Position numbers and translations under genes: made by a program | Notes under the pieces: model-generated | The model's database searches: none | Seen by the model: the letters and a program-made list of their open reading frames with translations, nothing else | Told to the model about the DNA's origin: nothing | Shown: one piece after another, positions 25,412 through 34,570 of the stretch | Layout of the letters: the number at the start of each line of letters is the position of its first letter | How positions within the stretch are numbered: the first letter of the stretch is position 1 | Assembly: GCF_900112065.1 (NCBI RefSeq) | Contig: NZ_FOKE01000003.1 | Coordinates: 176,052 to 240,051, forward strand | Reading direction: 5' to 3' | DNA from: Cohnella sp. OV330 | GTDB lineage: Bacteria; Bacillota; Bacilli; Paenibacillales; Paenibacillaceae | Length of the DNA: 64,000 nt

Positions 25412-26278
25412 TCAATCATAATAGATGGCATCGTACGGGAACTCCAGCTTCTTCTTCCGGTACGCGACCGGCGACATCTTCATATATTCCCGGAACACCT
25501 TGCCGAAGTAGCTCGGACTGTCGAAGCCGCACCGCCTGCCCACTTCCTGAACCGGCAAATCCGTCGTTCGGAGCATCGCAATCGCGGCTTCCACCCTACG
25601 GTCCCGCAGGTAGGCAAGCGGCGAGGTGTGCTCGGCCTTTTGGAACAATCGGCAAAAATGATATTTGTTCACCCCAAGCGTCCGGGCGATCTCATCGAGC
25701 GTTAACGGCGAGGCGAAGTTCGCCTTCATGAACTGCTTGGCTTCTTGCAGAAGCGTGTGAGACTTCGAGCTGACTTCCCGCCCCGATTCCCGGCTCGATT
25801 GGAGCAGCGCGAGCATCCACTCGTAGGCGAGGACGGACAGCCGGTACTTATCCGTTATCTTTTCCTCGGAGATCGCCCGATAGAGCTTCCACAAATGCAA
25901 GATCAAAGGCGAATCCGCATCCCTGCGAATGACCGTCCCTTCCTGCTCAAGGACGAGGTCCCAGATCCGGCTGGCTTCGTCGCCCCGCAGATTGAGCCAG
26001 ATGACTTCCCAAGGGGCGCCGTTCTCCTCGTAATAATAGCGGTGGCTGCTCGGAATTCGGACGAGAAACGCAGACCCTTTCGGCAAGGGAACGCGCTGCT
26101 GCTCGTATTCGATATAGCCTTCTCCGCTAAGCGTATATTGGAAGATGACATGCCCGCAATCCGGGCGGTTATCGCCCGAAAAGGCATATTCGGCGCTCCG
26201 GATGCGCTGCCAGCCGATCGAATCGACGGTCAACATCGCATGCTCTTCATGGCGGAATCCGTAGACGGATGGCTCCAT
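25412..26278 (-). CDS. AraC-family transcriptional regulator (second copy)
   Basis: Start set at ATG 26278 (MEPSVYGF), since GGGAG precedes it by about 9 nt; ATG 26296 has no clear site. The product has 288 residues. The sensing domain (FQYTLSGEGYIEYEQQRVPL) and the C-terminal AraC HTH (IARTLGVNKYHFCRLFQKAEHTSP, CGFDSPSYFGKVFREYMKMSP) are both complete. It is similar in layout to the AraC protein encoded 30 bp downstream. It is divergent from the GH31 gene, with a 16-bp perfect palindrome between them, and so likely controls that gene. Confidence 0.92.
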   Translation of the reverse strand: MEPSVYGFRHEEHAMLTVDSIGWQRIRSAEYAFSGDNRPDCGHVIFQYTLSGEGYIEYEQQRVPLPKGSAFLVRIPSSHRYYYEENGAPWEVIWLNLRGDEASRIWDLVLEQEGTVIRRDADSPLILHLWKLYRAISEEKITDKYRLSVLAYEWMLALLQSSRESGREVSSKSHTLLQEAKQFMKANFASPLTLDEIARTLGVNKYHFCRLFQKAEHTSPLAYLRDRRVEAAIAMLRTTDLPVQEVGRRCGFDSPSYFGKVFREYMKMSPVAYRKKKLEFPYDAIYYD

Positions 26279-26329
26279 CTTCTCGTTGTCTCCCATTTCA
26301 CATAAGTCAATTTTGTTATAGTATAGCGC

Positions 26330-26345
26330 ACAATCTTAAGATTGT
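26330..26345. promoter_or_regulatory. 16-bp perfect palindrome between AraC and GH31 genes
   Basis: ACAATCTTAAGATTGT is a perfect palindrome centred 63 bp before the GH31 start. On the minus strand it covers the region just upstream of a TATACT -10-like box for the AraC gene. It is a strong candidate operator, although AraC proteins usually bind direct repeats, so another regulator may be involved. Confidence 0.6.
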
Positions 26346-26402
26346 CCTCCGAGGGGCCGGGCGGTAAGATCGAGGTGCGAAGCAGTCCCTTAAGGAGGCC
26401 GT

Positions 26403-27938
26403 ATGGATAACGAAACGATCCGAATCAATTTGCTGGAAAACGAATATTGGTGGGGCGGGGCGGTCAGCGACGGCGTGCAAATGCCGTTCGGCGAGCGGGA
26501 CCACCAAAGAGACTTGTTCGGCGACGCCGGCTACAACCAAGCGAGTCCGCTGCTGCTCTCCAGCCAGGGGAGAAGCGTCTGGTCGGAAGCGCCGTTCCGA
26601 TTCGCGTTCGAGGACGGGGCGCTGATCGTCGAAGGACAACGGGGAACGATCAAGATCGAGCAAGGCGGGGAGAATCTGCGGGAGGCATTCGGCCATGCGT
26701 CGCGCGCGTATTTTCCGCCGTCGGGAACCTCTCCGGACCCGCAGTTTTTTAACGTGCCGCAGTACAACACATGGATGGAGATGAGCTACGATCCGACGCA
26801 GGAGAAGGTGCTGGCGTATGCGGAAGCGATCGTCGCGAACGGATTTCCGCCGGGCATTCTGATGATCGACGACAATTGGCATGAGGATTACGGCACGTTG
26901 ACATTCCATCCGGGACGCTTCCCGGACCCGAAGGCGATGGTCGATCGGCTGCATGCGCTCGGCTTTCGCGTGATGCTGTGGGTCAGCCCGTTCATCAGTC
27001 CCGACGGGGAGGTGTTCCGGTATCTTCACCGGTACGGGTACCTCTTGCGCGAAGCGGACGGCGAGCCCGTCGTCCGGAAGTGGTGGAACGGCTACAGCGG
27101 GATCGTGGACGGTACGAACGAAGCGGCTATGAATTGGTTCATCGGGAAGCTCGATCGGCTCATGGAGACGTACGGAATCGACGGATTTAAGCTGGATGCC
27201 GGAGATCCGCAGTACTACAAGCCGTCGGACGTCAGCGCCCGGCCGGCGACGCCGAACGATCAGTGCGAAGCGTGGGCGCGACTGGGACTCCGGTATGCGT
27301 TCAACGAATACCGGGCCTGCTGGAAGCTGGCCGGCCAGCCGATCGTCCAGCGCTTAAGCGACAAGAACCACAGCTGGGACGGAGACGGCTTGGCCAACTT
27401 AATCCCGAACGGCCTGGCGCAGGGGCTGCTCGGCTACGCATTCAACTGCCCGGACATGGTCGGCGGGGGGCAGTACGAGGATCTGATTCGTCCCGACTTC
27501 GAGGTGGATCAGAAGCTGTTCGTCCGATACGCGCAATGCTCGGCGCTGTTCCCGATGATCCAGTTTTCCACGGCGCCTTGGCGAGTCTTGGACGATCGGC
27601 ACTTGGCCTATTGCCTGGAGGCAGCCAAGCTGCACTGCCGGCTCGGGCCCGAGATCGAACAGCTCGTCGCGCAGTCCGCGGAGACAGGCGAACCGATCAT
27701 GCGGCATATGGCGTACGTATTTCCGGAAGGCGGCTTCGAGAAGGTTTCCGATCAGTTCATGCTCGGGAACGACATCTTGGCCGTGCCGGTATTGGAGAAG
27801 GGGGCAACCTCGCGAAAGGTCGTCTTTCCGCAAGGAACGTGGCTGGGAGACGACGGCAGCACAGTTAACGGCCCCATCGAGATCGTAGTAGAAGCGCCGC
27901 TGTCCAGGCTTCCCTGGTATCGACGCGCTTTATCGTAA
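26403..27938 (+). CDS. Glycoside hydrolase family 31 protein
   Basis: A 511-residue cytoplasmic enzyme with AAGGAGG before the ATG. A short N-terminal beta-sandwich leads into the GH31 barrel: NVPQYNTWMEM, GILMIDDNWHEDYGTLTF, MLWVSPFISPDG and nucleophile Asp in DGFKLDAGD (about residue 265). The later SWDGDGLANLIP holds the acid/base region. C-terminal sandwiches end the protein (LAVPVLEKGATSRKVVFPQGTW). GH31 members act on alpha-glucosides, alpha-xylosides or alpha-galactosides; the compact form, lacking the usual long N-domain, does not allow a choice. It is divergent from an AraC gene and ends at a clear terminator. Confidence 0.9.
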   Translation: MDNETIRINLLENEYWWGGAVSDGVQMPFGERDHQRDLFGDAGYNQASPLLLSSQGRSVWSEAPFRFAFEDGALIVEGQRGTIKIEQGGENLREAFGHASRAYFPPSGTSPDPQFFNVPQYNTWMEMSYDPTQEKVLAYAEAIVANGFPPGILMIDDNWHEDYGTLTFHPGRFPDPKAMVDRLHALGFRVMLWVSPFISPDGEVFRYLHRYGYLLREADGEPVVRKWWNGYSGIVDGTNEAAMNWFIGKLDRLMETYGIDGFKLDAGDPQYYKPSDVSARPATPNDQCEAWARLGLRYAFNEYRACWKLAGQPIVQRLSDKNHSWDGDGLANLIPNGLAQGLLGYAFNCPDMVGGGQYEDLIRPDFEVDQKLFVRYAQCSALFPMIQFSTAPWRVLDDRHLAYCLEAAKLHCRLGPEIEQLVAQSAETGEPIMRHMAYVFPEGGFEKVSDQFMLGNDILAVPVLEKGATSRKVVFPQGTWLGDDGSTVNGPIEIVVEAPLSRLPWYRRALS

Positions 27939-27942
27939 GAAA

Positions 27943-27980
27943 GCGAAAGAGCCCTCGTCGCAGAGGGCTCTTTCGCATTT
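27943..27980 (+). terminator. Rho-independent terminator of GH31 gene
   Basis: GCGAAAGAGCCCTC (27943-27956) and GAGGGCTCTTTCGC (27963-27976) form a 14-bp perfect stem followed by ATTT. Confidence 0.88.
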
Positions 27981-28095
27981 CCCGATTGATAGGCGGAATC
28001 GTGCAAAAGGTTCGCGTAGTTGTCCGAAGGCCGAGATGATAAAATGGATGAAATAAATAGATACATATATAACGATAGGCGTGGAGGCAGCGGAC

Positions 28096-28815
28096 ATGGA
28101 GAGACCAACGATTGGCGTACTGCCCTTGTATGACGGAGACAAAGATAGCTATTGGATGCTTCCCGGCTATATGAAAGGAATCGAGGATGCCGGCGGAACG
28201 CCGTTCATGCTGCCGCTTACCTCGGATGTCGAGCAAATTGCTCGGATCGCCGATCTCTTCGACGGCTTTCTTTTCACTGGCGGACATGATGTGAATCCCG
28301 AGCTGTACGGGGAAAAAGCGGAAGCGGTATGCGGGGAGACGTGCGGCGAGCGGGATGCGATGGAGGCGGCCTTGTTCGACCAGGTCGTACGGCAAGACAA
28401 GCCGGCGTTCGGCATTTGCCGCGGACTGCAGCTGTTTAACGTTCTACTCGGCGGGACGTTGTACCAAGATATTCCGACGCAATTGCAGTCTGACTTGAAA
28501 GTCGCCCACAAGCAAGCGCCCCCTTACTCGAAGCCGGTCCACCCCGTATATGTAGCGCAGGAAACGCCATTCTCCGGCATCGTCGAAGCGAAAGTTTTAC
28601 AAGTAAACAGCTGCCATCATCAGGGCATCAAGCGGCTGGCCCAGCAGCTTCTGCCTGCAGCCAAAGCCGAAGACGGCTTGGTCGAAGCGGCGATGATGCC
28701 GGACAAAAAGTTTGTTGTCGCCGTTCAGTGGCATCCTGAGTTTAACTACAAGACGGATGCGCCTAGCTTTAGACTGTTCGAGGCGTTCGTGAAGGCGTGC
28801 AAGAGCAAGAGTTAG
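28096..28815 (+). CDS. Class I glutamine-amidotransferase-like hydrolase (PuuD type, peptidase C26)
   Basis: A 239-residue protein; start at ATG 28096, 8 nt after GGAGG. It has the nucleophile Cys108 in FGICRGLQ and the His-Glu pair in VAVQWHPEF near residue 222, with the oxyanion region FTGGHDVNP. The family hydrolyses gamma-glutamyl amide bonds, for example gamma-glutamyl-GABA in putrescine breakdown. No other putrescine genes are near, so the substrate is uncertain. It forms a single-gene unit closed by a terminator at 28841-28868. Confidence 0.9.
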   Translation: MERPTIGVLPLYDGDKDSYWMLPGYMKGIEDAGGTPFMLPLTSDVEQIARIADLFDGFLFTGGHDVNPELYGEKAEAVCGETCGERDAMEAALFDQVVRQDKPAFGICRGLQLFNVLLGGTLYQDIPTQLQSDLKVAHKQAPPYSKPVHPVYVAQETPFSGIVEAKVLQVNSCHHQGIKRLAQQLLPAAKAEDGLVEAAMMPDKKFVVAVQWHPEFNYKTDAPSFRLFEAFVKACKSKS

Positions 28816-28840
28816 GAAAACGATGCTCTATGCGATTCAA

Positions 28841-28868
28841 GTCCACCCATCAAGGTGGGCTTTTTTTG
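28841..28868 (+). terminator. Rho-independent terminator of the PuuD-like gene
   Basis: GTCCACC and GGTGGGC arms (28841-28847, 28854-28860) with one wobble are followed by seven T. Confidence 0.85.
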
Positions 28869-28922
28869 CTTGTTCTGATTCGCATGCACGTAGTGGCAGA
28901 ATATGGTCATAGGAGGTGTCCG

Positions 28923-29546
28923 ATGGGATCTCGGTTGATGCACTTAATCATTGGCGAGATGGTGGCTTCCAGCCTTGATTTAGCGGACAAAAAAGACTTT
29001 TTAATCGGTTCTATCGCGCCGGATGCGGCTTTCTCGCCTGAAAGGAAAATCGTTACTCACTATTTCGAAGGAGATGTAGACAAAAGAACGAGGCAGGTCA
29101 ATTATCAAAGATTTATCGATACATACTTAACGGAAGCAAGGGATAGCTACTCGTTAGGCTATTTGACTCATTTAATCGCTGATAGCGTATGGATGGAATT
29201 CATCTACTACCCCAACGACTTTAAAGAGAAGCAAGATTTAGACCCGACTTTTCTCCCTAAATGGCACTCGGACTTTAGGAAACTGAATACAAAATTGCTG
29301 AGTCATTTTAAAATGGAATACCTTAAAGATTGGTTGACGGTCGATGCTCTCCCAAGAGAAATCGATGATATTACGCGGGACGACCTGCAAAAATTTATTG
29401 CGTGGATGTACGATGATTTTGAAATGGTAGAACAAAATAAAACTTGCGACCTTGAAGTGTACCATTTCGATCAAATCCTCGCGTACATCAACTTATCGAA
29501 ATCAAAGGCTTCTGCCGTCCTTCAGTTACTCGAGAGTAAAAATTAA
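28923..29546 (+). CDS. Zinc-dependent phospholipase C / hydrolase-like protein
   Basis: Start set at ATG 28923 behind AGGAGGTG; the frame upstream runs through the preceding terminator. The product has 207 residues. Visible are MGSRLMHLIIG, GSIAPDA, THYFEG and GYLTHLIADSVW, whose His/Asp residues match the metal-binding pattern of the bacterial zinc-dependent phospholipase C-like family. No signal peptide is seen, so it acts in the cytoplasm on an unknown substrate. It is followed 13 bp later by a VOC gene and may be cotranscribed with it. Confidence 0.78.
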   Translation: MGSRLMHLIIGEMVASSLDLADKKDFLIGSIAPDAAFSPERKIVTHYFEGDVDKRTRQVNYQRFIDTYLTEARDSYSLGYLTHLIADSVWMEFIYYPNDFKEKQDLDPTFLPKWHSDFRKLNTKLLSHFKMEYLKDWLTVDALPREIDDITRDDLQKFIAWMYDDFEMVEQNKTCDLEVYHFDQILAYINLSKSKASAVLQLLESKN

Positions 29547-29559
29547 AGGAGGAACACAG

Positions 29560-29958
29560 ATGACGGTGATCGTTAAAAATTACGCGGTCGTTCAATTGCC
29601 GGTTCGCGATTTGGAAGCTTCGATCGGGTGGTATAAGGATGCGCTAGGCATTCCGTTCACCTTCGCATACACACCCGGAGATCAAGAGGCATGGCTTAAC
29701 GTCGGCGGCGTCGGTCTCGGGCTTATTCGCTGTCTAGAGGTGCCGAGTTTGAACTTCGCGAACAGCAGGGGAGAGCCTCAGCCGATCATTTCGCTGCAGG
29801 TCGACAATATTCACGAGGCTTACGAAACGCTGAAAACGAAGGGGGCAGACGTGGGCGAACTGGTGTACAAGCCGCAAGGCGGCTACAGCTTTACTTTCCG
29901 CGATCCGGACGGACATCTGGGTAATTTGTGGGGCGGATGGCCGAAGGAGGAACGCTAG
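29560..29958 (+). CDS. VOC-family (glyoxalase/bleomycin resistance fold) protein
   Basis: A 132-residue protein; ATG 29560 follows AAAGGAGG. Two beta-alpha-beta-beta-beta units are visible, from VVQLPVRDLEASIGWYKDALG to the closing FRDPDGHLGNLWGGW with a typical metal-ligand position. The family includes glyoxalases, dioxygenases and antibiotic-binding proteins; the precise role is unknown. It lies 13 bp behind the phospholipase-like gene. Confidence 0.85.
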   Translation: MTVIVKNYAVVQLPVRDLEASIGWYKDALGIPFTFAYTPGDQEAWLNVGGVGLGLIRCLEVPSLNFANSRGEPQPIISLQVDNIHEAYETLKTKGADVGELVYKPQGGYSFTFRDPDGHLGNLWGGWPKEER

Positions 29959-30019
29959 AATTCAATTACTCCGGCAGTCCGCTCTTTGAGGAAGCCATCC
30001 CCGATGGTAAGATATAACT

Positions 30020-32164
30020 ATGTCGACCACCATACTAGCCACCAAATTTCATTTACCGCAGCGCCGCCCCGGAACGGTGCTTCGCCAGCGGCTGATCGAT
30101 AAGCTTCGGCAAGGCCTGCACCGCAAATTGACCCTGATCTCCGCGCCCGCCGGTTATGGGAAAACGACGCTGGTCGTCGAATGGATCGCCGATGGCGGCC
30201 GGCCGGCGGCATGGCTGTCGCTGGACGAAGGAGACGGCGAGCTTACGCGCTTTTTGACCTGCTTCATCTCCTCCCTGCAGACGATCGGGGAGAAGATCGG
30301 GGAAGGCGTCCTTGCCGTGCTTCAATCTCCGGCTCCGCCACCGGTGGAGTCGATTCTCGCTGCGATCGTTAAGGAAACCGCTGGCATGCCTCCTTTCATA
30401 CTCGTTCTTGACGATTACCATGCAGCGAGTACGAAGCCCGTCGACGAAGCTGTATCCTTCCTGCTTAACCATCTTCCCGCACAGGTCCATCTGGCGATGA
30501 TCACGCGCGAGGATCCGCTCATTCCGGTAGCCCGGCTGCGGGCGCGGGACCAGATGACCGAATTGCGCTTGGACGACCTGAGATTTACGCCCGAGGAGAT
30601 CGAAGGATTCCTGAACGGCGTCATGGGACTCCATCTGCCCCCGGACCAAGTCGACGTACTGGAATCCCGTACGGAAGGCTGGATCGCCGGACTGCAGCTG
30701 GCTGCGCTCTCGATCCAAGGAGACCGCGGCACGGACCGTTTTATGCAATCGATCTCCGGCAGCCATCGGTTCGTGCTGGATTATCTAGTCGAAGAGGTTC
30801 TGCAGCGGCAGCCGGAAGCCGTTCAGGACTTTTTGGCCCGGACCTCCATCCTCGACCGCTTATGCGGCTCGCTTTGCGATGCGCTGCTGTCCGAGCCCGA
30901 GACACCGGGCGCGCAGCGGCTGCTTGATCTTGAACGCCAGAATCTGTTCATCATTCCCTTGGACCATGAACGACGGTGGTATCGTTATCACCGCTTGTTT
31001 GCCGAGTCCTTGCAGAGAAAGCTGCAGGACCGTCTCGACGCGAGCGGTATCGCGGAATTGCACGGCCGAGCTAGCCTATGGCATGAGGCGAATGGCTTCG
31101 AGATCGAAGCCTTCGGCCATGCCGCGGCGTCTGCCGATATCGACCGCGCCGCACGGCTGCTCGAGGGCAACGGGATGCCGCTGCATCTTCGCGGAGCGGC
31201 AAGCCTTGCGCTGCAATGGCTGGCTTCGCTGCCTCGAGCCGAATTGGACGCCAGGCCCGCATTGTGGGTCATGTACGGATCGGCGCTGCTGATCACGGGC
31301 AAGCCGACGCATATCGAGCCTAAGCTGCGAGCGGCGGAAGCGGCGTTCGAAGGCGCCCCGCAGGACGTCCGCGTGAGAGACTGGATCGGCATGATCGCCG
31401 CGACCCGGGCCGCGGTGGCCTCGCTCGCGATGGCTGCGACGCCAAGCGGATCCGAGCTCAAATTGCAGGCAGCCGAGGCGTCCATGCGAACGACGAAGCA
31501 TGACGACAAGACCGAGGACTTGATCGGTCTGATCGCGCCTGCAAAGGATTCGGGAGCGGACCCGAACGGCGAGATTCTGGACCAAGTCATCGCCCAATCC
31601 AGCCGCGCGTTGGAGTACCTCCGTCCGGATCAACTTTCCGTTCGCACGTCTGCCGCATGGATGCTGGGCGTCGCGAGCCAACGGCGGGGAGACGATGCCC
31701 AGGCCAGACAGGCTTATCGCGAAGTCATCTCCTACAGCGGCCAGTTGGGCCATACGCTGATGGCCGTCCTGTCATGGATCGGACTCGGTCAAATTGATGA
31801 AGCGGACAAGGAACCGGATTCGGCGGCAGCGTGCTACGAAGAGGCGCTTCGGCTAGCCGGCGACGTGCCGCTTCCGGCGCTGCGCGAAGCGCAAGCCGGT
31901 CTTAAGCGCGTGCGGACGGACCGCCAGCCGGGAGCGAAGGGCGGCCTGATCGAGCCGCTCAGTCCGCGCGAGCTCGAGGTGCTGGCGCTCATCGCCGAGG
32001 GACTCTCCAATCGGGACATCGGCGAGCGGCTGTTCTTGGCCCTGGACACGGTCAAAGGGCACAATCGGAGGATTTTCGAGAAGCTGCAGGTGCAACGACG
32101 AACGGAAGCGATCGCGCGCGCTCAAGCGTTGAATCTGCTCCAGCCTCCCCAGGAACCACACTAA
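30020..32164 (+). CDS. LuxR-family ATP-binding regulator, MalT-like
   Basis: A 714-residue regulator of the large ATP-binding LuxR type. The Walker A motif APAGYGKTTL is at residues 42-51, and the Walker B-like FILVLDDYH is near 125-133. A helical repeat region (about 330-630) follows, and the C-terminal LuxR HTH (SPRELEVLALIAEGLSNRDIGERL) is near 650-705. It is shorter than typical MalT-like proteins of about 900 residues, with a reduced repeat region. It acts as an ATP- and ligand-dependent activator. The DUF4386 gene starts 67 bp downstream and is a likely target or partner. Confidence 0.92.
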   Translation: MSTTILATKFHLPQRRPGTVLRQRLIDKLRQGLHRKLTLISAPAGYGKTTLVVEWIADGGRPAAWLSLDEGDGELTRFLTCFISSLQTIGEKIGEGVLAVLQSPAPPPVESILAAIVKETAGMPPFILVLDDYHAASTKPVDEAVSFLLNHLPAQVHLAMITREDPLIPVARLRARDQMTELRLDDLRFTPEEIEGFLNGVMGLHLPPDQVDVLESRTEGWIAGLQLAALSIQGDRGTDRFMQSISGSHRFVLDYLVEEVLQRQPEAVQDFLARTSILDRLCGSLCDALLSEPETPGAQRLLDLERQNLFIIPLDHERRWYRYHRLFAESLQRKLQDRLDASGIAELHGRASLWHEANGFEIEAFGHAAASADIDRAARLLEGNGMPLHLRGAASLALQWLASLPRAELDARPALWVMYGSALLITGKPTHIEPKLRAAEAAFEGAPQDVRVRDWIGMIAATRAAVASLAMAATPSGSELKLQAAEASMRTTKHDDKTEDLIGLIAPAKDSGADPNGEILDQVIAQSSRALEYLRPDQLSVRTSAAWMLGVASQRRGDDAQARQAYREVISYSGQLGHTLMAVLSWIGLGQIDEADKEPDSAAACYEEALRLAGDVPLPALREAQAGLKRVRTDRQPGAKGGLIEPLSPRELEVLALIAEGLSNRDIGERLFLALDTVKGHNRRIFEKLQVQRRTEAIARAQALNLLQPPQEPH

Positions 32165-32230
32165 AGTGTCTACTGGCCGCCACGCGCCCTTCGCTATAAT
32201 TCGTGTATCACAAGCGAAGGGGAGATCGGC

Positions 32231-32890
32231 ATGAGCGGAATGGCAAGGGCGGCAGGGGCGTTGTTTTTATTATCGACGGCGGTCTATATGATCGGGAGCG
32301 GTCTGCTGAATCCCGTTCTTCAAGGGTCCGACGTCCTCGGGCATATCGAGGGAGAACGAACGAGCGTAATCGCGGGAACGCTGCTGGAGCTCATCAACGC
32401 CGCGGCGGTCGTGGGGATCGCGATGCTGCTGTACCCTATTTTAAAAAAGCAGCACGAGGCGTTTGCGCTGGGGTACTTCGGCACGAGGATCATCGAGTCC
32501 GCGATTCTGATCGTCAGTTTGATCGCTCCGATCGTTCTTCTCGCGTTCGGCGAGGACGATGCGGCGGCGTCGGCTTCCGATCGTTCCGCCTTTCAAGCGA
32601 TCGCCGACTTCGCGGTAGAAGCGCATTTTATGCTTTTTCAGTTGGCGATGATCGTGCTGGGTTTAGGCAGCCTGCTATTTTGTTGGATGCTCTACCGTTC
32701 CAAACTGGTTCCTCGATTTTTGCCCGTGATCGGCTTCGTCGGGTATGCCGGGTTATTGACAAGCAGTTGTCTGTCGCTGGCCGGCCGGGATATGGGGGCC
32801 GTACTGTTTATTCCGGGCGCTCTATTCGAGATTGCGCTTCCGCTCTGGCTGATCTTTAAGGGCGTTAAGCTGAACGCGGAGAAAGCCTGA
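32231..32890 (+). CDS. DUF4386-family membrane protein
   Basis: A 219-residue integral membrane protein with about six hydrophobic helices (starts near residues 5, 45, 80, 135, 160 and 190). GSGLLNP near the N-terminus and GFVGYAGLLTS in the fifth helix match DUF4386 proteins. The function is unknown. AAGGGGAG lies ahead of the ATG. It follows a LuxR/MalT-like regulator, a pairing often seen for this family, and converges on a small exported-protein gene on the other strand. Confidence 0.85.
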   Translation: MSGMARAAGALFLLSTAVYMIGSGLLNPVLQGSDVLGHIEGERTSVIAGTLLELINAAAVVGIAMLLYPILKKQHEAFALGYFGTRIIESAILIVSLIAPIVLLAFGEDDAAASASDRSAFQAIADFAVEAHFMLFQLAMIVLGLGSLLFCWMLYRSKLVPRFLPVIGFVGYAGLLTSSCLSLAGRDMGAVLFIPGALFEIALPLWLIFKGVKLNAEKA

Positions 32891-32896
32891 AGACGC

Positions 32897-33274
32897 CTAT
32901 TCGTATACGCCTTGCTGTTTGACGTCATTAACGATATCCAACGCTTCGCGTAGATTGTCAAGATTTCCGTCGTCGTTGTATTTCTCCACCAGCTTCGCGG
33001 CGTACGACAGATCGTTGGATGCCCCATAATCGGTAACGGCATTCGCCAGCGCTTGATATACGGCAGGGTCAAGGGCGCGGCTATCGATACGAGCGATAGA
33101 CGAACCCCGGTTCGCGACGATTCGCTCCAGCCGCGCGCTTGCCTCTTCCAGCGATAAAGTCACGGCGGGCCTGCTTGCAAAAGCGTCGGGCAGCAATGTT
33201 TTAAAAGCGATTCCCCCGACGATCGATAAGGAGAGAAGGAGCGCGATTCCGTCCTTCCACAAATGCTTCATCAT
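32897..33274 (-). CDS. Hypothetical exported protein
   Basis: A 125-residue protein not recognised as any family. One hydrophobic N-terminal segment (GIALLLSLSIVGGIAF, about residues 9-24) is followed by a helical, charged region (residues 40-125) with NDDGNLDNLREALDIVN near the end. The segment could be an uncleaved anchor or a signal peptide. Two adjacent ATGs give 124 or 125 residues, with GAGG nearby. It sits convergent to the DUF4386 gene and divergent from the cation transporter. Confidence 0.6.
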   Translation of the reverse strand: MMKHLWKDGIALLLSLSIVGGIAFKTLLPDAFASRPAVTLSLEEASARLERIVANRGSSIARIDSRALDPAVYQALANAVTDYGASNDLSYAAKLVEKYNDDGNLDNLREALDIVNDVKQQGVYE

Positions 33275-33304
33275 GAAGAGATCCTCTTGAAAATTATAAA
33301 TTAA

Positions 33305-33332
33305 CCATATATGGGTAATGCCATTATAATGG
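33305..33332. promoter_or_regulatory. Two palindromes in a divergent promoter region
   Basis: CCATATATGG (33305-33314) and CCATTATAATGG (33321-33332) are both perfect palindromes. They sit between the small exported-protein gene and the cation diffusion facilitator. AT-rich palindromes here may be a metal-regulator site or simply promoter DNA; evidence is positional only. Confidence 0.35.
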
Positions 33333-33434
33333 ATGAATGGTCATGCGCAGAATAAAAAAATAGAAGTTAGCGCGACATTCATCGCGTTTTTCGCTTAAAA
33401 AGTTTTTGAAATCAATTAGGAGGGACTTTACATC

Positions 33435-34427
33435 GTGGAATCGGACAGTCAGAGGACAAGCTTTATCGCATTGTTGAAAAAAGGAAATACCTCTTCGGCG
33501 GCGGCCGCCATCGGCAATACCGGGGTTGCGATCGTCAAAGGGATCGCCGCGGCCACGACGGGCAGCGGGGCGATGTTCGCATCGACCATGCACTCGATCG
33601 CCGATGCCGTAAATCAAGCCTTTGTCTTCGCCGGAAGCGTACTGGCGGAGAAAAAGCCGACGCGCCGTTTCCCAACCGGGTTCGGCCGGGTCATCAACTT
33701 GTTCTGTATGGTGGCCGTCATCGTCGTCACCATAATGGCATACGAGACCATGCTCGAGGGCTTCCACTTGCTGAAGCACCCTTCGGCTGAATCGCACGGT
33801 TTCTGGTTTAATCTCATTGTGTTGCTCCTATCCATCGCGGTCGACGGATTTGTGCTCATAAAAGCGATGAAAGAAATCGTCCATGAGTCGCGCGCGGAAG
33901 CGAAGGGGCTGGCGATCATCCCCCAAGCGTTCAAAAACGTAGGGCGCGCCGCGCCGCCGACGCGTTTGGTCTTTTACGAGGATCTCGTAGCGACGACGGG
34001 TGCGCTTTTGGCGCTGCTGGCCGTTGTGGTGACGTCGCTGACGAGCTTTCATCTGCTTGACGGCATCTCGACCATCCTCATCGGCTTATTAATGGTCGGG
34101 GTCGCGTTCAAGGTCGGCTACGATAACATGGTCGGGCTCATCGGCGTATCCGCGCCTAGGGACGTGGAGGATAAAGTCGCGCAGATCATTTTCTCCAACA
34201 GCTACGTGACCGATATTTATCAAATGCGCATTCTGCAAGAAGGCCGTTACTACCACGTCGAGGGACTGATCGAGCTGCGACCCGGTCTGACGCTTGCGGA
34301 CGCGGACGATATTAAGTTCAAGATTCGAGATCGTCTGCTGCTGGACGCCGACATTGCCGACGTGACGATCGGGATCATCGAAGACAATGGCGTGAAGAAC
34401 TGGAATCCGGAACCTGTTAACTCTTAA
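33435..34427 (+). CDS. Cation diffusion facilitator family transporter
   Basis: A 330-residue membrane antiporter exporting Zn, Fe, Mn or similar ions against protons. The GTG start follows AGGAGGGA. Six membrane helices are predicted. Helix II carries the metal motif HSIAD and helix V the paired motif YEDLVATTG, where the usual first ligand of the HxxxD pattern is replaced by Tyr. The cytoplasmic C-terminal domain (about 225-320; YHVEGLIELRPGLTLADADDI) is the ferredoxin-like regulatory domain. The altered motif resembles the SLC30A9-like subgroup, so the metal is uncertain. Confidence 0.9.
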   Translation: MESDSQRTSFIALLKKGNTSSAAAAIGNTGVAIVKGIAAATTGSGAMFASTMHSIADAVNQAFVFAGSVLAEKKPTRRFPTGFGRVINLFCMVAVIVVTIMAYETMLEGFHLLKHPSAESHGFWFNLIVLLLSIAVDGFVLIKAMKEIVHESRAEAKGLAIIPQAFKNVGRAAPPTRLVFYEDLVATTGALLALLAVVVTSLTSFHLLDGISTILIGLLMVGVAFKVGYDNMVGLIGVSAPRDVEDKVAQIIFSNSYVTDIYQMRILQEGRYYHVEGLIELRPGLTLADADDIKFKIRDRLLLDADIADVTIGIIEDNGVKNWNPEPVNS

Positions 34428-34466
34428 GAACGTTAACGAACGGTGATTGCTACTTGAATGTGTTTA

Positions 34467-34497
34467 GCCTGCCGGCGCAAACCGGCGGGCTTTTTTT
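34467..34497 (+). terminator. Rho-independent terminator of the cation transporter gene
   Basis: GCCTGCCGG (34467-34475) and CCGGCGGGC (34482-34490) pair with one wobble, then seven T. Confidence 0.92.
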
Positions 34498-34570
34498 ATT
34501 GATGAGCGGTTCAAGCAACTTTTGATCCGAATGGATTCGTTCTAACTCATAATGGAAGGGGATGGATAAG

